Positions 1-6,187 are shown, counted from the stretch's first letter. The stretch is 8,725 bases of DNA from an uncultured Bacteroidota bacterium (GCA_903906615.1 CAIVKT010000413.1:1-8725); one strand, 5' to 3'. The notes: generated from the sequence alone by a model not told the origin. A program made the numbers and translations.

Positions 1-67
1 AAAAAACAATATAGATCATTAGTTATCCATAGACTGCCCTGCCCACCCTGTATTATTTGTATTATTG

Positions 68-77
68 TATCTTTAGG
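68..77 (+). promoter_or_regulatory. Possible -7 promoter box upstream of yqeY
   Basis: TATCTTTAGG fits the Bacteroidota -7 element TAnnTTTG at all fixed positions except the last, where A replaces G. It lies about 62 nt before the yqeY start codon. I see no TTTG -33 element at the usual spacing; a TTTG at 56-59 is too close. The rest of 1-139 shows no convincing coding sequence, so this is probably the leader region of the yqeY-cvpA-pabA run. This is a motif match only. Confidence 0.3.
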
Positions 78-139
78 ATTGCCGCGTGCAGATGTTATTT
101 TTGCAGGCAATACATACAAACACTAAAAACCAAACACCA

Positions 140-592
140 ATGGCACTCGAAGAAAAAGTAATGGAAGAGCTGAAGAACGCTATGCGCGCTAAGGACGAAG
201 CCGCGCTGCGCACCCTCCGCGCTATAAAGGCCGCCATCATCATTGAAAAAACATCAGAAGGCGCAAATGGCGCAATAGATGAGGCCACAGAAAATAAAAT
301 GCTGCAAAAACTGGCCAAGCAGCGCCGCGACTCGCTGGAGATATTTGAAAAGCAAAACCGCGAAGACCTCGCCGCAAAGGAAAGGGAAGAACTGGCCATC
401 ATAGAAAAATTTCTGCCGCAGCAACTTACCCCCGATGAGCTGAAGGCTGAAGTAAGCGCCATCATAGCGCAGGTGGGCGCCAAATCGCCCGGCGATATCG
501 GCAAGGTAATGGGCGTAGCCTCTAAGCAGCTTGCAGGTAAAACCGCCAGCAAAGCAATATCTGATATGGTGAAACAGTTGCTGGCGCAATAG
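140..592 (+). CDS. yqeY: GatB/YqeY domain-containing protein
   Basis: This encodes a 150-residue soluble, mostly helical protein of the stand-alone GatB/YqeY family. It resembles the C-terminal tail domain of GatB, the amidotransferase subunit that helps make Gln-tRNA(Gln). The free-standing protein is thought to bind tRNA, but its role is not well established. Family hallmarks are visible: an early charged helix with MRAKDEAALRTLRAIKAA near residues 14-31, the KQRRDSLEIFEKQNREDLAAKE stretch near 61-82, FLPQQL near 93, and GKVMGV in the C-terminal half. Length is normal for the family. I chose the ATG at 140 because homology begins at MALEEK; an in-frame ATG at 86 would add 18 residues with no family resemblance. 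The next gene starts 11 nt after the stop, which suggests an operon with the CvpA and PabA genes. Confidence 0.93.
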   Translation: MALEEKVMEELKNAMRAKDEAALRTLRAIKAAIIIEKTSEGANGAIDEATENKMLQKLAKQRRDSLEIFEKQNREDLAAKEREELAIIEKFLPQQLTPDELKAEVSAIIAQVGAKSPGDIGKVMGVASKQLAGKTASKAISDMVKQLLAQ

Positions 593-603
593 CATAGGCT
601 ACC

Positions 604-1158
604 ATGATATTAGATGTCGTAGGCATTATCCTTATCGTTCTATTCTTTATTCGTGGCTACATGAAGGGGGCTATTGTAGCCGCGTTTTCTGTGTTGGCCA
701 TACTGCTGGGTATCATATGCGCGCTCAAGCTGTCGCAGTCGCTGGCTACATGGCTGCTCGCCAAGGGCTACATCAGCAGTGGGTGGGCGCAGGTGGTCAG
801 CTACCTGGTACTCTTCATAGGCGTAGTGCTTATTGTGAGGCTCATAGCCCGCCTCATAGAAAAGGCGCTGGAAGGCATGATGCTGGGCGTGGTGAATAAG
901 CTGGTAGGCGGGCTAATGTATGCCGCGCTCGGTGCTTTGCTGTGGAGCTCCTTCCTGTGGCTGGGCAACCGTATGAATATCATTACACCCGATACCATAG
1001 CCGCTTCCAAAACCTACTCCTGGCTCGCTAAGCTCGCACCCTGGTTCTTTGAGCAGGCAGGGAAGTTACTGCCCTTTGCTAAAGACACTGTGGCCAACCT
1101 CGAACATTTTTTTGATACCGTAAATAACAAAGCGCAGCAGCATGTGGGTGCTCATTGA
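604..1158 (+). CDS. CvpA family inner-membrane protein
   Basis: A 184-residue integral membrane protein of the CvpA family. The founding E. coli member is needed for colicin V production, and the biochemical role of most homologues is unknown. Four hydrophobic segments are visible, near residues 2-17, 23-42, 62-83 and 99-121. The family pattern is present: an N-terminal DVVGIILIVLFFIRGYMKG-like segment with a conserved G/R-G turn, and a GLMYAALGALL helix late in the protein. The remaining 60 residues are amphipathic and probably cytoplasmic. It starts 11 nt after yqeY and its last 17 nt overlap the start of pabA in another frame, so translation of the two is probably coupled. In E. coli cvpA precedes purF, also a glutamine amidotransferase gene; the resemblance to the pabA neighbour here may be coincidence. 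Confidence 0.85.
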   Translation: MILDVVGIILIVLFFIRGYMKGAIVAAFSVLAILLGIICALKLSQSLATWLLAKGYISSGWAQVVSYLVLFIGVVLIVRLIARLIEKALEGMMLGVVNKLVGGLMYAALGALLWSSFLWLGNRMNIITPDTIAASKTYSWLAKLAPWFFEQAGKLLPFAKDTVANLEHFFDTVNNKAQQHVGAH

Positions 1159-1702
1159 CAATTACGACTCCTTCACCTACATACTGCGGCACTACCTGCT
1201 GCAAACAGGCAACGAATGCACTGTAATGCGCAACGACGAAGTATCATTGCAAAAGCTTATTGATCTGAACCCCACGCGCCTCATCCTTTCCCCCGGCCCC
1301 GAAACACCGCTGCAGGCGGGCATCACCATGGCGGCTATAGATCATTTTCATAAGCACACACCCATACTTGGTGTGTGCCTCGGCCACCAGGCGCTGGGTA
1401 TGTACTTCGGTGCAAAGCTGGTGCATACTGCCTACCCCATGCACGGTAAAACAAGTGAAGTAACGCACGACAGCAGTCCGCTGTTCAAAGGCATCCCCTC
1501 TCCCTTCACCGTTATGCGCTACCACTCACTGGCAGTAACATCTTTTGATAAAACGCTACTGCAAGCCATCGCACATACCGCCGACGGCACAGTGATGGCC
1601 CTCGCGCACACTCAATATCCCTGCACCGGCGTGCAGTTCCATCCCGAGTCTGTTGGTACAGAGCATGGATTACAGTTGCTGAAGAACTGGGCGGAGATGT
1701 GA
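1142..1702 (+). CDS. pabA: Aminodeoxychorismate/anthranilate synthase glutamine amidotransferase subunit
   Basis: This encodes a 186-residue class I glutamine amidotransferase. It hydrolyses glutamine and passes ammonia to a chorismate-using partner: PabB for folate (4-amino-4-deoxychorismate) or TrpE for tryptophan (anthranilate). The catalytic triad is intact: Cys79 in GVCLGHQALG, and His167 and Glu169 in QFHPES. The N-terminal IDNYDSFTY and the oxyanion-region motif LSPGPETP near residue 49 are typical of the PabA/TrpG group. Length is normal. No pabB, trpE or trp operon gene is nearby, so PabA versus TrpG cannot be decided; one dual-purpose subunit is possible. The start at 1142 lies inside the end of the CvpA gene (17-nt overlap) and is fixed by the conserved MWVLIDNYDS start. 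Function of the family is certain; the partner is inferred. Confidence 0.9.
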   Translation: MWVLIDNYDSFTYILRHYLLQTGNECTVMRNDEVSLQKLIDLNPTRLILSPGPETPLQAGITMAAIDHFHKHTPILGVCLGHQALGMYFGAKLVHTAYPMHGKTSEVTHDSSPLFKGIPSPFTVMRYHSLAVTSFDKTLLQAIAHTADGTVMALAHTQYPCTGVQFHPESVGTEHGLQLLKNWAEM

Positions 1703-1721
1703 TTAATTTAGCAGGAATACT

Positions 1722-1730
1722 TAACTTTAC
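1722..1730 (+). promoter_or_regulatory. Possible -7 promoter box upstream of the HicB-like gene
   Basis: TAACTTTAC matches TAnnTTTG except for A at the last position. It sits 19 nt before the ATG of the HicB-like gene. The same ten bases, TTAACTTTAC, occur at almost the same distance upstream of lpxH on the other strand (8163-8172). No clear -33 element is visible. The box would allow the small gene to be transcribed separately from the pabA operon. Confidence 0.3.
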
Positions 1731-1749
1731 ACAGCTATTATTTTATTCG

Positions 1750-1935
1750 ATGCAATACACCTACAAAATAATGCTTCATAAAGAACCGGAAGGGGGCTAT
1801 ACAGTTTCTGTGCCGGCACTCCCTGGCTGTATTACTTATGGCGAAGATATAGACGAAGCTATGGCTATGGCTAAAGAAGCGGTAGAATTATATATTGAAG
1901 AACTAGAAAACAGGGGCGAAGGGATACCTGCATAG
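1750..1935 (+). CDS. Orphan HicB-like (UPF0150 fold) small protein
   Basis: This encodes a 61-residue protein with the partial RNase H-like fold of HicB antitoxins. The visible signature is a first strand (MQYTYKIMLHKEPEGGYTVS), then VPALPGCITYGEDIDEAM, then a helix that ends EAVELYIEELENRGEGIP. In HicAB systems HicB binds and neutralises the mRNA-cleaving toxin HicA. Here no hicA-like reading frame (a small double-stranded-RNA-binding-like protein with a conserved His) fits in the 47 nt before or the 47 nt after. The protein also lacks a C-terminal DNA-binding domain, so it would probably not repress its own promoter. Many stand-alone members of this family are this short. I chose ATG 1750; a GTG at 1699 would add 17 residues unlike the family. 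Fold assignment is good, but an antitoxin role is unsupported. Confidence 0.8.
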   Translation: MQYTYKIMLHKEPEGGYTVSVPALPGCITYGEDIDEAMAMAKEAVELYIEELENRGEGIPA

Positions 1936-1982
1936 CACTTACATAAACTTCACCCTTCATTCCTTTTTATTGTGATCAGATA

Positions 1983-3671
1983 CTACTTCCCCTTTGGCAG
2001 CAAAAGCTCATTATACTCCGCAGGAGCATTGAGCAGCGCCAGTGCCTTGTCCAGCTCTTTATCGTACTGCAGGCCTTGCGCTATGCGGCCACGGGTGTAG
2101 TAGTAGCGGGAGGCTATCTCGTTCTCCAGCATTTCCTTCACCTGTTCTTTGTGCTTCAGCAGGTCCTGTTTTTTGTCGTGCGACAACTTTGACCGAAGCG
2201 CGTCAAATTCGCCCTTTGTTTCGTCATAGTATTTTTCGCGCTCGGCTATTTTCATTAGCGAGTCCAGCCCTTCTTCGGTTTCTGTTTTGTAGGAGTAGTC
2301 TTTGTTATCCACCCACTTGGCAAACTGTCCGAACTCAGCATCAGTAAGCGTAAAGGTAGCTGCCGATGGTATGGATGAGTGCTTGCCTGCATATTCGGTG
2401 GCATAGTCGAAGATGTAGTTCTTGGTGTATAGCGCCACGGCTATCATGCTCATAGGTTCATCTTTCAGGTGCACATCCGGCTCTATGCCGCCGCCGCTCA
2501 GCACTATGCGGCCATCCTTGGTTTTAAAGGCTTTTTTCAGCGAGTCGGGCATAAAGCCTACGCTGCCATCTGCGTTGCGGTGGGCATAGTCCAGCGCCTG
2601 TATACAGCGGCCGCTGGGTGTGTAGTAGCGGGCTATGGTCAGCTTCAGTCGGGCATTAAAGCCCAGTGGGCGTGTCACCTGCACCAGGCCCTTGCCATAG
2701 GAGCGCTCGCCTATGATCACGCCACGGTCCAGGTCCTGCATAGTGCCGGCCACTATCTCCGATGCCGATGCCGATGAATGGTTCACCAGCACGGTCAGTG
2801 GCAGTGTCTTGTTCCATACATTGCCCGGCGTTTTGTATTCCTTGTCCATATCTGGTATCTTCCCCTTGGTGCTTACCACCAGTTGGTTCTTATCCACAAA
2901 TATGTTGCAGAGTTGCACCGCTTCTTCCAGCAGGCCGCCGGGGTTGTTGCGCAGGTCCAGCACCAGGCCCTTCAGTGCAGGCTGGGCTTTCTGCAGGCTG
3001 TCGTACGCATCCTTCACCTGCCGCGCGCACCCTTGGGTAAACTGCGTCAGCCGCACAAAAGCAATATCGTGCTGCGGGCCTATCAGCGCCGCGTATGGCA
3101 CGCTCGATATTTCTATCTCGCCGCGGCGCACCATCTTTTCAGACACGGTATGGTTAAAGGCATCTTTGATGCGCATGTCTATCTGTGTACCCGGCGACCC
3201 CTTCAGCAGCACGCTCAGGTCGTCTATGCTCTTGCCCTTTATATCCTGCTTATCTATGGCTTCTACCTGGTCGCCGGGGTGCAGGCCTGCTTTCTGGGCA
3301 GGGCTGTTCTCATACACATCGCCTATGTATATATCATCGCCTTTGCGGCGCATGCTGGCCCCTATGCCGCCATACTTGCCGGTGGTCATAAATTCGTATT
3401 CCTCTATGTCCGATTCGGTGATGTAATTGGTATACGGGTCCAGGTCTTCCAGCATGGCATCCACGCCGGTCTTCACCAGTTTGCCGGGCTCTATGGGGTC
3501 TACATAGTAGGTGTTCAGTTCCTTAAACAGGTTGGTGTAGATGTCCAGGTTCTTCGAAATTTCAAAATAGGGGTCGCTCGTGCGTGCGCGGATAAAGAAA
3601 AATGCCGTTGCCGTCAATATTACGCCTGCGGCAAAACCTTTTGCCTTACCCCACTTCTTAAATGATGTCAT
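1983..3671 (-). CDS. S41 family C-terminal processing peptidase (CtpA/Prc-like)
   Basis: A 562-residue serine protease that cleaves substrates near their C-termini in the periplasm or at the membrane surface. An N-terminal hydrophobic segment near residues 12-28 after KKWGKAK is an uncleaved anchor or signal peptide. A helical pre-domain follows (YVDPIEPGKLVKTGVDAML near 56-74). The PDZ domain covers about 95-170, with GGIGASM at 101-107 and AGLHPGDQVEAID at 128-140. The protease core runs to about 402, with DLRNNPGGLLEEAV near 239, catalytic Ser302 in SASASEI and Lys327 in SYGKGLVQ; the 25-residue Ser-Lys spacing equals that of E. coli Prc. The last 160 or so residues form a charged helical extension, common in Bacteroidota members. 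The gene is convergent with the HicB-like gene and divergent from the gene at 3817. Its natural substrate cannot be read from the sequence. Confidence 0.93.
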   Translation of the reverse strand: MTSFKKWGKAKGFAAGVILTATAFFFIRARTSDPYFEISKNLDIYTNLFKELNTYYVDPIEPGKLVKTGVDAMLEDLDPYTNYITESDIEEYEFMTTGKYGGIGASMRRKGDDIYIGDVYENSPAQKAGLHPGDQVEAIDKQDIKGKSIDDLSVLLKGSPGTQIDMRIKDAFNHTVSEKMVRRGEIEISSVPYAALIGPQHDIAFVRLTQFTQGCARQVKDAYDSLQKAQPALKGLVLDLRNNPGGLLEEAVQLCNIFVDKNQLVVSTKGKIPDMDKEYKTPGNVWNKTLPLTVLVNHSSASASEIVAGTMQDLDRGVIIGERSYGKGLVQVTRPLGFNARLKLTIARYYTPSGRCIQALDYAHRNADGSVGFMPDSLKKAFKTKDGRIVLSGGGIEPDVHLKDEPMSMIAVALYTKNYIFDYATEYAGKHSSIPSAATFTLTDAEFGQFAKWVDNKDYSYKTETEEGLDSLMKIAEREKYYDETKGEFDALRSKLSHDKKQDLLKHKEQVKEMLENEIASRYYYTRGRIAQGLQYDKELDKALALLNAPAEYNELLLPKGK

Positions 3672-3753
3672 TATGCTGCTATATTAAGATAAGCAATTTA
3701 CAACGTTTTAAGCCCTCAAAAAATTTTACTCCCTATAAAATGACCCAAAACAC

Positions 3754-3781
3754 TTGTATTTGTGATAATTATAGTATTTTG
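3754..3781 (+). promoter_or_regulatory. Possible promoter for the exported protein gene at 3817
   Basis: The 145-nt gap between the divergent S41 protease gene and the gene at 3817 must hold both promoters. On the + strand TTG at 3754-3756 is followed, after 18 nt, by TATTTTG at 3775-3781, one base short of TAnnTTTG. This would give a leader of about 30 nt. On the - strand I find only poor TAnnTTTG matches. The gap is AT-rich but has no clear operator palindrome. Motif match only. Confidence 0.25.
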
Positions 3782-3816
3782 TATGGGTAAGGGCCACCTG
3801 CTCAAAGCCGTTTCTT

Positions 3817-4467
3817 ATGCCAACACACAGACATTTACTTTTTTTCATTCTTTTGCTTGCTTGCAGTGGCATGGCTTATGGCCAGAAGCCCTTCACAGAA
3901 GGTACTATTGTGTACAAGGTAAAACTGTCTACACCGGGCCAGAAGGACATTGTAGGCTCCTATATATTTGAGATAAAGGGCGCGCAGGTAAAAAAGGAGC
4001 TGAAGCTGAGTAATGGTTACCAGGATATAGTGCTGATCAACTGTACTACCAATACCATGTACTCCCTGCAAACCAGCAATGGACGCAAGTATGCCATACA
4101 GCTGCGTATGGATGATGCCGTAAAAAAACAGGAAGCTTTCGATCATTTTAATGTGAAGAACGAACTCCTGAACGCCAGGAACATTGCAGGCTTCGCCTCC
4201 TGCAAGGGCGATGTGATTTATAAAGACGGCACCAGTGCGGAGACGTACTACACCAAAGAATGGTACCCTTCACAATCCATCACCTTTGAGCGCTATCCTA
4301 ATGCAAAATTCCTGCCGCTGTATTTCTTCTATACTGATGAGCAGGGCGTTTCCATGGAATTTGAAGCCAAAAAAATAGAAGCTACCCCAGTGCCCGATGC
4401 TGTATTCCGCATTCCCGGCGATTATAAAATGATCTCCTACGCCGAGTACAAGCAAATGAGCAAATAA
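3817..4467 (+). CDS. Exported protein, DUF4412/GLPGLI-like
   Basis: A 216-residue predicted exported protein. It begins with a signal peptide: basic start, hydrophobic core near residues 7-16, probable signal peptidase I site after AYG at 20-22, just before Gln23. Cys16 could be read as a lipobox (LLAC), but that would leave a very short signal, so signal peptidase I is preferred. The mature part starts with EGTIVYKV, has alternating strand-like segments, and ends with a PDAVFRIPGDYKMIS stretch. This layout resembles the Bacteroidota DUF4412 and GLPGLI groups of secreted beta-rich proteins, whose function is unknown. No catalytic motif is seen. Two mature cysteines (in INCTTN and FASCKGD) could form a disulfide. 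It has its own upstream gap and is followed by 138 nt of non-coding DNA, so it is probably a single transcription unit. Membership of either family is a guess by resemblance. Confidence 0.8.
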   Translation: MPTHRHLLFFILLLACSGMAYGQKPFTEGTIVYKVKLSTPGQKDIVGSYIFEIKGAQVKKELKLSNGYQDIVLINCTTNTMYSLQTSNGRKYAIQLRMDDAVKKQEAFDHFNVKNELLNARNIAGFASCKGDVIYKDGTSAETYYTKEWYPSQSITFERYPNAKFLPLYFFYTDEQGVSMEFEAKKIEATPVPDAVFRIPGDYKMISYAEYKQMSK

Positions 4468-4509
4468 CCTTTTCGTGTTCTTATCTCTTTAATATCAGTA
4501 AAATAAGTG

Positions 4510-4536
4510 CTTTGCGCCCTTTGCGAAACCTTTGCG
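4510..4536 (+). repeat. Triple CTTTGCG direct repeat
   Basis: CTTTGCG occurs three times in 27 nt, at 4510-4516, 4519-4525 and 4530-4536, in the gap between two genes for exported proteins. The spacing from start to start is 9 and then 11 nt. The gap (4468-4605) shows no coding sequence and no clear hairpin terminator. From memory, similar CTTTGCG strings recur between genes in many Bacteroidota genomes; I could not check this. Confidence 0.6.
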
Positions 4537-4593
4537 TTGAAAAGTAACTATGCCGGGTCCTGTTTCAGAGATGGTGCTTTATCCTAAATACAA

Positions 4594-4601
4594 TAAATTT
4601 G
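4594..4601 (+). promoter_or_regulatory. TAAATTTG -7 box next to the start codon
   Basis: TAAATTTG is a perfect match to the Bacteroidota -7 consensus TAnnTTTG. Only four bases (CCCC) separate it from the ATG at 4606. If transcription starts a few bases after the box, as is usual, the mRNA of the L,D-transpeptidase-like gene would have almost no leader. No -33 TTTG is seen about 20 nt upstream, which lowers confidence. Confidence 0.45.
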
Positions 4602-4605
4602 CCCC

Positions 4606-5343
4606 ATGGCATCCTCCGGTAGTGGCGTTTTTTGTGGTGGTATAAAGGCATTGCTGCTCGCACTCGTGCTTTCATGTGCCTGCCTGCACACAACTGCCCA
4701 AACTGCTAAAACTGCCGAGAACAAAGAACTGCCACCACCGCGCGATGTGAAAATACTCGATGAACACAAAGACGCTAAAGGCAATACCATCCGCAAGATC
4801 GAATACCGGCAAGGCAATCTTTCCATTACCGAAACCGTCATCATCCCCTCCGATGCCATCTTCAATGTGCGGCACCCTATAAACGCCGATACGCTGGATA
4901 AGGACTCCGTGGTGATTATCGTCAACAAATCGAAGTACAACCTGGAGGTATTCTACAAAAGAAAGAAGATACGCTCCTACAAAGCGGTGTTTGGGCCCAA
5001 GCCGCTCGAAGATAAGCGCATGGCTGGCGACCGCTGCACCCCCGAAGGCTCCTTCCTGATACAAAGCAAGAACCCCAATTCCAAGTACGACAAATTCATG
5101 CTGCTCAATTATCCAACTCCGGCATCAATAGAGCACTTTAACGACCTGGTAGCACGCGGCGCCCTCCCAAAAAACGCGCAGCCCGGCGGCGATGTGGGCA
5201 TACACGGTATATGGAAGGGCGGCGACGATATGATAGAAATGGGTGTAGGCTGGACAGATGGTTGCATAGCCCTTTGCAACAAAGACATAGAAGAACTCTA
5301 CAAATTTACCGGCATCGGCACGAAGGTGTTCATCAAAAAATAA
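4606..5343 (+). CDS. L,D-transpeptidase fold (YkuD) protein, YafK-like
   Basis: A 245-residue exported cell-wall enzyme. Residues 1-32 are a signal peptide (Lys14, hydrophobic 15-29, probable cleavage after TAQ), which supports the ATG at 4606; the next in-frame Met is residue 139. A linker follows, then the YkuD domain from about residue 100. Its first strand pair VVIIVNKSKYNLEVFY is typical, as is the TPEGSFLI segment. Catalytic residues are His200 in GIHG and Cys220 in TDGCIALCN. Canonical L,D-transpeptidases have SxGC with a larger conserved block; TDGCIAL resembles the YafK/DpaA branch. E. coli DpaA cuts, rather than forms, the bond between peptidoglycan and Braun's lipoprotein. The substrate here could therefore be a cross-link, an anchored protein or a D-amino-acid exchange; the sequence does not decide. 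The paired palindromes lie 45 nt downstream. Confidence 0.87.
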   Translation: MASSGSGVFCGGIKALLLALVLSCACLHTTAQTAKTAENKELPPPRDVKILDEHKDAKGNTIRKIEYRQGNLSITETVIIPSDAIFNVRHPINADTLDKDSVVIIVNKSKYNLEVFYKRKKIRSYKAVFGPKPLEDKRMAGDRCTPEGSFLIQSKNPNSKYDKFMLLNYPTPASIEHFNDLVARGALPKNAQPGGDVGIHGIWKGGDDMIEMGVGWTDGCIALCNKDIEELYKFTGIGTKVFIKK

Positions 5344-5387
5344 AACAGCCATCTGCAAATAGTTCCTACATCATGATGGTAACATAG

Positions 5388-5407
5388 CCCACGGTTTCAA
5401 CCGTGGG
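5388..5407. repeat. REP-like palindrome 1
   Basis: CCCACGGTT and AACCGTGGG form a perfect 9-bp inverted repeat around TC. A flanking G5387 and T5408 could add a G-U pair. There is no T tract after it, so it is a poor intrinsic terminator although it lies 45 nt after the L,D-transpeptidase-like gene. It shares the hexamers ACGGTT and AACCGT with the next palindrome. Such GC-rich intergenic palindromes resemble REP elements mobilised by RAYT (Y1) transposases; no transposase is present here. Confidence 0.7.
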
Positions 5408-5430
5408 TCAAAGGAAGAACCGGGTCATGC

Positions 5431-5446
5431 AACCGTTTTAACGGTT
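5431..5446. repeat. REP-like palindrome 2
   Basis: AACCGTT and AACGGTT form a perfect 7-bp inverted repeat around TT. It lies 23 nt after palindrome 1 and carries the same two hexamers in reversed order. The remainder of the 253-nt gap (5344-5596) shows no coding sequence. Confidence 0.65.
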
Positions 5447-5539
5447 TAAATTACGATGCGAAATTATTCGCTGTGCCTACTCTTCATCAAAAAATAACCC
5501 CTTCTCCCAACTTAACACGTTATACATCATTGCTTTTAT

Positions 5540-5547
5540 TACCTTTG
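5540..5547 (+). promoter_or_regulatory. TACCTTTG -7 box for the secreted protein gene
   Basis: TACCTTTG is a perfect TAnnTTTG match, 49 nt before the ATG at 5597, giving a leader of about 45 nt. That leader is A-rich (CAAAAACCATTTAAAACC), as is common before Bacteroidota start codons that lack a Shine-Dalgarno sequence. A -33 TTTG is not evident. Confidence 0.5.
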
Positions 5548-5596
5548 GCAATAGTTAACCATTAGTTAAGCAAAAACCATTTAAAACCACAGCTCC

Positions 5597-6058
5597 ATGA
5601 AAAAGATCATCATCATGTCTGCCGCGCTCTTCGTTAGCGCATTATCAGCCTTCGGCCAGGGCAAGGGCGCGCCTGCCCCGGCAAAGGATACTGTATTTTT
5701 CGATAAAAGCTTTGTGGATGCCGGCGCTGCGCCATCCGAGTCTACAGAGTTTCACCTGGTGCCTAAGTTCTACAAAGCAGGCGAACTGGTGCCGGAGCAG
5801 CCGATAGCCCTCACCGCTGCCAAGAAAGAGGCCATGGACATAGCCCGCTCCAAACCCTCGCCCCTGCGCAGGGATTGCATCAACCTCATATACACCGTAG
5901 ACCCTGTATACAGCGATGGCTCCATCACCGGCGCCGTTAAAGGCACCATCGTCATCAAGTGGGACACCAAAAGAAAGCTCTGGATGTTCAACTACCTCAA
6001 GTACCAACTCATCAATATAGACCAGAACGCCTGCGTATTCATGTACGAGGCCGAATAA
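5597..6058 (+). CDS. Small secreted protein of unknown function
   Basis: A 153-residue predicted exported protein that I do not recognise. The signal peptide is clear: MKKIIIMSAALFVSALSAFG followed by Gln21, with cleavage after AFG. The mature region starts with a low-complexity GKGAPAPAK stretch, then a beta-rich body with few charged clusters. Two cysteines, Cys94 in RRDCINLIY and Cys146 in QNACVFMYE, might pair in the periplasm. The segment GAVKGTIVIKWDTKRKLWMF near 112-131 looks like two antiparallel strands. There is no lipobox, no sorting tail and no catalytic motif, so it is probably periplasmic. It has its own promoter-like box upstream and a strong hairpin terminator 13 nt after the stop, which suggests a one-gene transcript. 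The signal peptide and codon use support a real gene; no function can be given. Confidence 0.82.
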   Translation: MKKIIIMSAALFVSALSAFGQGKGAPAPAKDTVFFDKSFVDAGAAPSESTEFHLVPKFYKAGELVPEQPIALTAAKKEAMDIARSKPSPLRRDCINLIYTVDPVYSDGSITGAVKGTIVIKWDTKRKLWMFNYLKYQLINIDQNACVFMYEAE

Positions 6059-6071
6059 GAGATAACGTTCC

Positions 6072-6112
6072 AAAATAGCTGCCCTGTACTTGCGTGCACG
6101 GCAGCTATTTTT
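6072..6112. terminator. Strong, probably bidirectional, intrinsic terminator
   Basis: AAAATAGCTGCC at 6072-6083 pairs perfectly with GGCAGCTATTTT at 6100-6111. The inner part can extend by TGTAC with GTGCA around a TTGC loop after a C-C mismatch. A run of five T follows on the + strand (6108-6112) and four T on the - strand. It lies between convergent genes: 13 nt after the secreted protein stop and 76 nt after the regulator stop on the other strand, so it could serve both. Confidence 0.85.
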
Positions 6113-6187
6113 ATTTGCACCAGGCTCCACAAAAAGGAACTCTTGTGTCATAGCAAGAGGAAATTACTTCGCAAGTATATCCATAAA

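Noticed and set aside
86..139. Upstream in-frame ATG for yqeY
   Set aside because: The added 18 residues do not resemble the family, whose homology starts at the ATG at 140.
1936..1982. Possible hicA gene or remnant after the HicB-like gene
   Set aside because: The gap is only 47 nt and no frame shows a HicA-like segment; the 47 nt upstream are equally short.
2713..3665. Long open frames on the + strand opposite the S41 protease gene (2713-3426 and 2778-3665)
   Set aside because: They are antisense to a gene with intact catalytic motifs, show no domain or plausible composition, and reflect codon bias of the real gene.
5388..5446. CRISPR repeat or intrinsic terminator reading of the palindromes
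   Set aside because: There are only two unequal palindromes without regular spacers, and no T tract follows either stem.
5645..6151. 168-residue open frame on the - strand opposite the small secreted protein
   Set aside because: It runs through the strong terminator hairpin and has no signal peptide or family resemblance, whereas the + strand frame has a clear signal peptide.
6113..6187. Frameshifted Fis-type helix-turn-helix after the regulator stop codon
   Set aside because: Reading on past the stop on the - strand gives early stops and no helix-turn-helix-like sequence, so the short end looks genuine.
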